From Competibacter_A sp003527885 (GTDB lineage: Bacteria > Pseudomonadota > Gammaproteobacteria > Competibacterales > Competibacteraceae): 5,178 bases of DNA. Where the stretch lies: NCBI GenBank assembly GCA_035442025.1, contig DAORPQ010000128.1:1-5178 (forward strand), read 5' to 3'. Each line of letters begins with the position of its first letter. Positions within the stretch are counted from its first letter, which is position 1. Shown here piece by piece: positions 1 through 5,178 of this stretch. The notes beneath the pieces were generated by a model. It was not told the DNA's origin. It was given only the letters and a program-made list of their open reading frames with translations, and did not search any database. Made by a program: the position numbers and the translations under genes.

Positions 1-547
1 TTTGCTGGTCGGTTCGCAAGACCTTGATGTCGTTTGGATTCGCCACGGTAGTTAGGCCTTCGGCGATAGCCAGCGTCTGCAGCAGTGTAGTCCTGCCCTT
101 GAGCGGATAGACACCCGGTTTTTTAACAGCGCCTTCGACCGTGACGCGCTGGCTTGTATATTCTTTGATAAATACGCTAACTTGTGGGCTTTGTAGGTAT
201 TTTTTTGAAAGCTTCTCCGCCAGGGAAGATTCCAGTTGCTCGCTGGTCAGTCCAGCGGCTTGCACCAGGCCGATCAGGGGCAAAGAAATCAACCCGCGCG
301 AATTGACTCGAACGGTGCGGTTGAGGTCGGGCGCTCCAAATACTTGAAGCTCCAGTAAATCTTGGGCGCCGATCCGGTAGTCTTCGGAGTTTGGTGCGGA
401 TTGAGCGGAACCGGTGGGAGGGACGCTGGCCGATCCGCTGGCTGTTGGAGGGCTTGCGCCCGCAGCGCCATAGTTATTGGCGCAAGCACCCAAAAGCAGC
501 GATACCGCCAGTAGGACTAGACCGGTTACGATTCTTCTAATCGACAA
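1..547 (-). CDS. Polysaccharide export outer-membrane lipoprotein, Wza/Poly_export family (partial, N-terminal 182 residues)
   Basis: Proteins of this family form the outer-membrane channel through which capsule or exopolysaccharide leaves the cell. The readable part begins with a short basic stretch and a hydrophobic signal segment (residues 6-19) ending in the lipobox LGAC, so Cys22 is the predicted lipidation site. A low-complexity Ala/Ser/Pro/Gly tether covers about 23-54. The polysaccharide export domain starts at YRIGAQDLLELQVFG (57-71) and runs to about 130, with the typical 'G.I.LPLIG' stretch at 85-93. An SLBB-type segment begins near 134 (VTVEGAVKKPGVYPL, 135-149) and is cut by the left edge, as is the C-terminal membrane segment expected for the family. 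The start is TTG at 547: an in-frame stop lies a few codons upstream, no ATG or GTG precedes the signal peptide, and GAGGTGG sits 6 nt before the TTG. Wza, EpsA or GumB-type paralogues cannot be told apart here. The substrate is unknown because the downstream genes are not in the window. Confidence 0.93.
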   Translation of the reverse strand, partial: MSIRRIVTGLVLLAVSLLLGACANNYGAAGASPPTASGSASVPPTGSAQSAPNSEDYRIGAQDLLELQVFGAPDLNRTVRVNSRGLISLPLIGLVQAAGLTSEQLESSLAEKLSKKYLQSPQVSVFIKEYTSQRVTVEGAVKKPGVYPLKGRTTLLQTLAIAEGLTTVANPNDIKVLRTDQQ

Positions 548-553
548 AATTGT

Positions 554-560
554 CCACCTC
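554..560 (-). promoter_or_regulatory. Ribosome binding site for the TTG-started export gene
   Basis: On the minus strand the sequence reads GAGGTGG, a strong Shine-Dalgarno match, 6 nt before the TTG at 547-545. It is the main reason for choosing TTG as the start codon, because no ATG or GTG in frame fits the signal peptide. Confidence 0.7.
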
Positions 561-872
561 GTAGCAATTCCTTATCCAAAAGACTTCTAAATAACCAGCA
601 GCAGTAACCGCAGGATTCCAAAGGACCCGCCTGTATTAATGAATACTATAATTGACTGGGGTCTTATGGCGGCTACTGACTGGATATGAGCCAGTATACC
701 CGGTAATAGCGTTCCTACCAAGTAACATATGCCGGTCACCTCGAGCTTTTTAAGCATAATCTGAACCAAAGCAAACAGAAAAGTTCAGTTCTAGACAACG
801 TTTCTCGGGCGCTAAAAAAATTAGCTTTGAAAGAGACTTAGCAAACTATGTAGGTTGAGTTGTAATATTTAA

Positions 873-904
873 TTGACATTATAGGTACTCTCTAATGCTA
901 TGGT
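873..904 (+). promoter_or_regulatory. Possible plus-strand promoter (weak)
   Basis: A perfect TTGACA (873-878) follows an AT-rich stretch. The best -10 candidates are TGCTAT at 896-901 (17-bp spacing, only 3 of 6 matches) or TATGGT at 899-904 preceded by an extended-type TG (20-bp spacing, 4 of 6). It would transcribe the hairpin-rich stretch 936-1095 toward the 3' end of dsbD. Its -35 shares position 878 with the better minus-strand -10, so the TTGACA may be a by-product of that promoter. Confidence 0.2.
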
Positions 905-906
905 AA
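878..906 (-). promoter_or_regulatory. Sigma-70-type promoter directed toward the polysaccharide export gene
   Basis: On the minus strand a perfect -10 TATAAT (883-878) lies 17 bp from TTACCA (906-901), which matches 4 of 6 bases of TTGACA. The surrounding sequence is AT-rich. Transcription would begin near 871 and give a leader of roughly 320 nt before the TTG start at 547. This is a match by eye only; other start points nearer the gene are not excluded. Confidence 0.45.
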
Positions 907-935
907 ATCCGATGTATAGAAGTTGGTAATGAATG

Positions 936-1064
936 GTGGGCGAGCAGGCCGATCAAATAGGGTACAAGTCCTATTGAGCGGTCAGAATCAGATTGGTTCT
1001 CGGCCGGAACTTACACGGACGGACGGATCGGTTCAGTTACCTAAAAGTGGGCGAGGATGGCCGA
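936..1064 (+). repeat. Imperfect direct repeat, two copies (936-952 and 1047-1064)
   Basis: Both copies read GTGGGCGAG, then 2 or 3 variable bases, then GGCCGA: 936-952 and 1047-1064, 111 bp apart. In each copy the GGCCG end is the left arm of an inverted repeat, closed by CGGTC at 979-983 in the first copy and CGGCC at 1073-1077 in the second. The shared layout suggests a duplicated module, but chance is possible for sequences this short. Function unknown. Confidence 0.5.
947..983. other. Long imperfect stem-loop
   Basis: The left arm 947-961 pairs with 970-983: 13 base pairs, one of them G-U in the plus-strand sense, with one mismatch (952/978) and one bulged base (955). The core is AATAGG / CCTATT around an 8-nt loop. 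No T-run follows on either strand, so it does not look like an intrinsic terminator. It could be part of a structured RNA, a dsbD 3' structure, or a protein-binding site. Confidence 0.5.
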
Positions 1065-1095
1065 CACTGGTACGGCCGCCTGACGTTGTGCGTCA
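1059..1095. other. Two adjacent short inverted repeats downstream of dsbD
   Basis: GGCCG (1059-1063) / CGGCC (1073-1077) with a 9-nt loop, followed by TGACG (1081-1085) / CGTCA (1091-1095) with a 5-nt loop. They lie 24-60 bp beyond the dsbD stop codon and could stabilise the 3' end or slow transcription of the cutA-dsbD mRNA. Neither has the T-run of a standard terminator on the minus strand, so no terminator is called. Confidence 0.35.
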
Positions 1096-1118
1096 CCTCT
1101 GGCCACGAGGGTCATTTT

Positions 1119-3065
1119 TCAGCCACCTCGTCCTAGCATCGCCTGTAGCTGCTTGTTGAAGGCGGCCGCATCAATAAAGCCGACCACGCGATGGTCGCGG
1201 CGCTCTCTTCCGTCTGGACCGAAGAACAGAAGGGTGGGAGGCCCGACGACGCCGAAGCGTTTCAATAGATCCCGATCCGCCGCATCGTTGGCGGTGACGT
1301 CCGCTCGTAGCACCACCATGGTGGCCAGGGTCGCCAGCACGTCAGGGTCGCTGAAGGTATCGCGCTCCATCTCTTTGCAACTCACGCACCAGTCAGCGTA
1401 GAAATCCAACAATGCCGGTCGGCCGGCGGTAGCCTGCAAGGCTTCATCGACATCGGCCACGGTTTTGATCGGGCGGAATAGCGGTGAAGCAGGTTGGCGG
1501 GTCGTATGGCTGATGAAGCTGGCGCCGCGCAGCGGTTGCCAGGGATCTCGGCCTCCGGCCGCCACGCCGACCAACAACAAAACGCCGTAAACCAACAGCA
1601 CCAGCCCCATCCCCTTGACCAGGCTCCGCCAAGCGGGCGCGCCCTGAATCAGGGGTTGTGACGCACCCATATAGGTGGCGGTCACGATGAGCAGGGCCGC
1701 CCAGAGCACCATAACGACCGCCGCTGGCAGAATACGCTCCAGCAGCCAGAGCGCGACCGCCAGCAGCAGCACGCCGAACACCGACTTGATGCGCTCCATC
1801 CAGTGACCGGCGTGCGGCAGCCAGTGACCGGCGGAGGCGCCGATCAGCAACAACGGCAGCCCCATGCCCAAACTCAGGGCAAACAAAGCCACGCCGCCTA
1901 ACAGGAGATCGCCGGTGACCGTAATGAATGTTAAAGCGCCGATGAGGGGCGGAGCGACGCAAGGGCCGACGATCAAGGCCGACAGTAGGCCCATGACCGC
2001 CACCCCGACATAATGGCCCCCGCGCTGGCGGTTGCTCCACTCAACCAAGCGGTTTTGCAAGTAAGCCGGCAGTTGCAGGTCGTATAGTCCGAACATGGAG
2101 AGCGCCAGCAATACAAACAGCCCGCTGAAGAGGCCGACCACCCACGGATTTTGGAACCAAGCCTGAAGGTTCTGGCCCAGCAGCGCCGCCAGCAGGCCGA
2201 CGACGGTATAGGCGCAGGCCATCGCCACCACGTAGACCAGCGATAGCAGTATCGCCTTTTGCCGCGTCAATCGGGCGCCTTGGCCAACGATCAAACCCGA
2301 TAGAATCGGAATCATCGGAAACACGCAGGGTGTGAACGCCAGCAACAGGCCAAAGCCAAAGAAAGCCGGAATCGCCCAGAAGCGCTGTTCGCCCAGCAGC
2401 CGCGCCAGCCGGTCTTGTTCGGGTTCGTTGCTGGTGGGTCGTGGTTCCGTCCGAGCAGGGGGAAGGGGGGCGACCGGAGGAGCAATGCTTGAATTTTCGA
2501 CCCTCGCCACCGCTTGCGCCTCTTTCGCGCTCGCGGCGGCCGGGTCAACGCGCGCCTCTGTCGCGAGCGGGCCGGTCGTCGGATCGGGCCGCCATGCCGG
2601 CAAGTTCACCGTTACGATCTGGCTCAAGGGGGGATAGCAGACGCCGATCTCGGCGCAACCTTGATAATCCGCTTTGATGCGGACGGTTTGCGCGTTCGCG
2701 CTGTCGCGCCGCAAGCGGGCCACCATTGTCGCCCCACTATGAAAGACCTCCTGGCGACCAAAATAAGGGTCTTCCTTTGGCTCTCCGGCCGGCGTTTCAA
2801 GGGCGCTGATCGTGATGCTGGGCGCATCCAGCACGCTGAATTGGAATTTGTCGCGATAAAGGTAGTAGCCGGGGGCAATGGCCCAACGCAGTTCCACGCT
2901 GGTTGCGTCCAAAGTGTTGGCGGTGAGCTGGAAGGCTTGATCGGCGGCCAGAACGCGCTCTCGCGAAGCACCGCCAAATCGGTCGAATAAACCGCCCGCC
3001 GCCGATCCTGACAGCAACGCCAAAAGCAGCGCCAGCCATAAACCCGCCGGGCGGGGATAGCTCAT
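1119..3065 (-). CDS. dsbD: Thiol:disulfide interchange protein DsbD (cytochrome c biogenesis transmembrane thiol reductase)
   Basis: DsbD passes electrons from cytoplasmic thioredoxin across the inner membrane to periplasmic partners such as DsbC and the cytochrome c maturation thioredoxin. All three redox modules are present in the 648-residue product. After a signal peptide (about 1-24) comes the periplasmic N-terminal domain with the pair C137/C143 in GCAEIGVCYPP. The membrane domain (about 231-503, roughly eight hydrophobic segments) has C247 in TPCVFPMIP and C369 in GPCVAPPL, 122 residues apart as in E. coli. The C-terminal thioredoxin-like domain (about 530-648) has WCVSCK with C560/C563 and the cis-proline loop GPPT (608-611). 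The protein is longer than the E. coli one (565 residues), partly through a Pro/Ala/Glu-rich linker at about 156-217. The start ATG at 3065 overlaps the cutA stop (ATGA) and has GGAG 7 nt upstream; further upstream frame extension is only the shadow of cutA. The pair is almost certainly cotranscribed. Confidence 0.98.
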   Translation of the reverse strand: MSYPRPAGLWLALLLALLSGSAAGGLFDRFGGASRERVLAADQAFQLTANTLDATSVELRWAIAPGYYLYRDKFQFSVLDAPSITISALETPAGEPKEDPYFGRQEVFHSGATMVARLRRDSANAQTVRIKADYQGCAEIGVCYPPLSQIVTVNLPAWRPDPTTGPLATEARVDPAAASAKEAQAVARVENSSIAPPVAPLPPARTEPRPTSNEPEQDRLARLLGEQRFWAIPAFFGFGLLLAFTPCVFPMIPILSGLIVGQGARLTRQKAILLSLVYVVAMACAYTVVGLLAALLGQNLQAWFQNPWVVGLFSGLFVLLALSMFGLYDLQLPAYLQNRLVEWSNRQRGGHYVGVAVMGLLSALIVGPCVAPPLIGALTFITVTGDLLLGGVALFALSLGMGLPLLLIGASAGHWLPHAGHWMERIKSVFGVLLLAVALWLLERILPAAVVMVLWAALLIVTATYMGASQPLIQGAPAWRSLVKGMGLVLLVYGVLLLVGVAAGGRDPWQPLRGASFISHTTRQPASPLFRPIKTVADVDEALQATAGRPALLDFYADWCVSCKEMERDTFSDPDVLATLATMVVLRADVTANDAADRDLLKRFGVVGPPTLLFFGPDGRERRDHRVVGFIDAAAFNKQLQAMLGRGG

Positions 3066-3391
3066 ACCGGCGCTCCGGTATTGTCGGCCAGCCAAGCCAG
3101 ATACTCCGCCGCGCCCACCTGAACGGGCAGCGCCACAATTTCCGGTATGTCGTAGGGATGCAACTCGCGGATGCGGGCTTCCAGCAGCGTATAGACCGCT
3201 TGGCGAGTCTTGATGGTCAGCAGCACTTCGGGCGCGCGCTGGACCTGTCCCTGCCAGCGGTAAATCGATACTAAACCGGGTACAAGGTTGACGCAGGCCG
3301 CCAAGCGTTCGACCACTAACGCCTCGGCGATGCGCTCGGCGGTGGCTTGATCGGGGCAGGTGCAATAGACGACCAGTGATGAGTGATCCAT
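3062..3391 (-). CDS. cutA: Divalent-cation tolerance protein CutA
   Basis: CutA is a small, very stable trimeric protein of the ferredoxin-like fold associated with tolerance to copper and other divalent metals; its precise biochemical role is unsettled. The 109-residue product covers the whole family length (E. coli 112). Recognisable blocks are VVYCTCPD (7-14), ERLAACVNLVPGLVSIYRWQG (28-48), the EVLLTIKT strand (55-62) and HPYDIPEIVALPV (78-90). C33 sits in the conserved ACVN block, and C10 and C12 lie near the N-terminus. The ATG at 3391 is chosen because it gives the family's usual N-terminus and has GGGA a few bases upstream; an in-frame ATG at 3403 would add four residues (MGIS) but has no Shine-Dalgarno sequence. 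Its TGA overlaps the dsbD ATG by four bases, indicating translational coupling. It is divergent from groES, sharing a 273-bp control region. Confidence 0.96.
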   Translation of the reverse strand: MDHSSLVVYCTCPDQATAERIAEALVVERLAACVNLVPGLVSIYRWQGQVQRAPEVLLTIKTRQAVYTLLEARIRELHPYDIPEIVALPVQVGAAEYLAWLADNTGAPV

Positions 3392-3465
3392 AGAGATTCC
3401 CATGAGAGGGTGGTTGCCATGCAAGAGGTGGCGGCGAATGCGGAACCCCGTTCTTGACCATCGAC

Positions 3466-3494
3466 AGCGTAATGCGAGATTTCGAGCGAGGCAA
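3466..3494 (-). promoter_or_regulatory. Possible cutA-dsbD promoter (weak)
   Basis: On the minus strand TTGCCT (3494-3489) is spaced 17 bp from TACGCT (3471-3466), matching 4 and 3 of 6 consensus bases. It would give a leader of about 70 nt before the cutA ATG. It is the best pair I see between cutA and the groE promoters but is unconvincing on its own. Confidence 0.2.
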
Positions 3495-3512
3495 TTTCCC
3501 TCGACCGGACCC

Positions 3513-3540
3513 CTTGAAAATCGTCGGTTTTGCCCCACCT
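3513..3540 (+). promoter_or_regulatory. Sigma-32 (RpoH) heat-shock promoter for groES-groEL
   Basis: A perfect -35 CTTGAAA (3513-3519) is followed by 13 bp and CCCCACCT (3533-3540), which differs from the sigma-32 -10 consensus CCCCATNT only at the sixth base. Both spacing and position, about 125 bp before the groES start, fit the known groE heat-shock promoters. Transcripts from it would carry the CIRCE sequence in their leader. Confidence 0.85.
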
Positions 3541-3553
3541 CACGGTCACCCCC

Positions 3554-3581
3554 TTGACAGAGGGCCTTGGCTGGCTATTAT
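3554..3581 (+). promoter_or_regulatory. Sigma-70-type promoter for groES-groEL
   Basis: A perfect TTGACA (3554-3559) lies 16 bp before TATTAT (3576-3581), a 5 of 6 match to TATAAT. The -10 overlaps the left arm of the CIRCE operator, the usual geometry for HrcA repression of a vegetative promoter. It lies 13 bp after the sigma-32 -10, so the two promoters are tandem. Confidence 0.75.
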
Positions 3582-3611
3582 TAGCACTCATTGAAGGTGA
3601 GTGCTAATAAT
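3577..3611 (+). promoter_or_regulatory. CIRCE operator (HrcA binding site), extended arms
   Basis: TTAGCACTC (3581-3589), a 9-nt spacer and GAGTGCTAA (3599-3607) match the CIRCE consensus in all 18 arm positions. The symmetry extends four more bases on each side (ATTA at 3577-3580, TAAT at 3608-3611), giving perfect 13-bp arms. HrcA is known to bind this element and repress groE and dnaK operons until heat shock. hrcA itself is not in the window. Confidence 0.97.
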
Positions 3612-3650
3612 GTTAGTGTACCTTTTGTCAATGAACCTTTCATTAAAATC

Positions 3651-3655
3651 AGGAG
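3651..3655 (+). promoter_or_regulatory. groES ribosome binding site
   Basis: AGGAG lies 9 nt before the ATG at 3665. The in-frame ATG at 3656 directly abuts it with no spacing, so 3665 is the start; it also gives the usual MNIRPLHDR N-terminus. Confidence 0.8.
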
Positions 3656-3664
3656 ATGTCACCG

Positions 3665-3952
3665 ATGAACATTCGGCCCTTGCATGATCGGGTGCTAGTC
3701 AAGCGCGTTGAGGAAGAAACCAAGAGTCCGGGCGGTATCGTTCTGCCGGGCGCCGCCGCCGAAAAGCCGTCGCGCGGGACGGTGCAGGCGGTAGGTCGCG
3801 GCAAGCTGCTGGAAAACGGCGACGTGCGTCCCTTGGACGTGAAAGCGGGCGATCATATTCTGTTTGGCAAGTATTCGGGCAGCGAAGTCAAGGTGGATGG
3901 CGAAGAGCTGATCATCATGCGCGAAGACGAGATCATGGCTGTTATCGAGTAA
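3665..3952 (+). CDS. groES: Co-chaperonin GroES (Hsp10)
   Basis: GroES forms the seven-membered lid of the GroEL folding chamber in the cytoplasm. The 95-residue product has the family length and opens with MNIRPLHDRVLVKR. The mobile loop covers about 16-33, with the GroEL-contacting tripeptide I25-V26-L27 in GGIVLPG. The GTVQAVGRGK block (38-47), AGDHILFGKYSG and the C-terminal EDEIMAVIE follow as expected. It is first in the operon with groEL 76 bp downstream. Control is predicted from tandem sigma-32 and sigma-70 promoters and a CIRCE operator. No feature departs from the family. Confidence 0.99.
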   Translation: MNIRPLHDRVLVKRVEEETKSPGGIVLPGAAAEKPSRGTVQAVGRGKLLENGDVRPLDVKAGDHILFGKYSGSEVKVDGEELIIMREDEIMAVIE

Positions 3953-4028
3953 GTGGGCGTATCCGCGCCTGTTCGCCGATCGCTCAAACATTTCTTCAGA
4001 TTAGAACCGTTTTAGAGGACGCTCCCCA

Positions 4029-5178
<1,150 letters not shown>

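Larger units (their letters stand above)
548..1118. other. 571-bp intergenic region without a convincing gene
   Basis: This lies between the convergent side of dsbD and the start of the export gene. The part from 560 to about 930 is clearly AT-richer than the genes. It has an inverted repeat CTGAAC (761-766) / GTTCAG (783-788), a short one GCTAA (811-815) / TTAGC (821-825), and ACTGG (679-683) / CCAGT (691-695), any of which could be operators or leader structure. The part from 936 to 1095 is GC-rich and has the repeated module and hairpins listed separately. Short open frames exist (minus 587-757, minus 636-728, plus 929-1159) but none has a family signature or good start context. I see no tRNA and no terminator with a T-run for dsbD. 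Confidence 0.75.

Noticed and set aside
563..578. Sigma-54-like GG-N10-GC pattern on the minus strand (TGG-N8-TTGCT) before the export gene
   Set aside because: The CACG part of the -24 element is absent, and the implied start would fall at the 3' end of the ribosome binding site, leaving it out of the mRNA.
636..728. Minus-strand 30-codon frame with GAGG 10 nt before its ATG, a possible leader peptide
   Set aside because: Too short, weak spacing and no composition typical of attenuation peptides; it overlaps the other small frame.
587..769. Minus-strand hydrophobic open frame (56 residues from ATG at 757, 60 from TTG at 769) just upstream of the export gene
   Set aside because: No Shine-Dalgarno sequence before either start, no family signature, and it lies in AT-rich leader sequence where hydrophobic frames arise easily.
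1101..1119. CCTC/GAGG stem followed by five T on the plus strand near the end of dsbD, as a terminator
   Set aside because: Only four base pairs and three bases between stem and T-run; too weak to call.
923..1159. Plus-strand 78-codon frame crossing the hairpin region into dsbD
   Set aside because: No ribosome binding site, no recognisable domain, overlaps the 3' end of dsbD antisense, and the Arg/Gly/Pro-rich composition is what GC-rich noncoding sequence gives.
3066..3494. N-terminal extension of the dsbD frame by 143 residues
   Set aside because: It reads across cutA in another frame and lacks DsbD similarity; the signal peptide begins at the ATG at 3065.

Overview
The window looks like a chromosomal segment of a gammaproteobacterium. 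The evidence is a GroEL that runs position for position with the E. coli protein over 383 residues, a three-domain DsbD, and a cutA-dsbD pair beside groES-groEL. From general knowledge, the same gene neighbours lie near each other in E. coli and related groups. Genes are GC-rich. A lineage with an exopolysaccharide locus is likely, but genus cannot be read from this sequence.

Layout. Positions 1-547 (minus strand) hold the N-terminal 182 residues of an outer-membrane polysaccharide export lipoprotein of the Wza type, starting at TTG and running off the left edge. Positions 548-1118 have no convincing gene. The part nearest the export gene is AT-rich and looks like a long leader with a good sigma-70 promoter at 906-878. 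The part nearest dsbD (936-1095) has several inverted repeats and a duplicated sequence module of unknown function. Positions 1119-3391 (minus strand) hold cutA followed by dsbD, overlapping by ATGA. Positions 3392-3664 are the divergent control region between cutA and groES. Positions 3665-3952 and 4029-5178 (plus strand) hold groES and the first 383 codons of groEL, cut by the right edge.

Function. groES-groEL encode the Hsp60/Hsp10 folding chamber. Their upstream region has a near-consensus sigma-32 heat-shock promoter (3513-3540), then a sigma-70-type promoter (3554-3581) whose -10 is overlapped by a perfect CIRCE operator with arms extended to 13 bp (3577-3611). This predicts both activation by RpoH and repression by HrcA. 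DsbD moves electrons from cytoplasmic thioredoxin to periplasmic disulfide-handling proteins, and CutA is a small trimeric protein linked to metal tolerance, so this side also concerns protein quality and envelope stress. The export gene appears to be a separate transcription unit.

No clear new multi-gene system is present. The least explained stretch is 936-1095, with its repeated hairpin-associated module.
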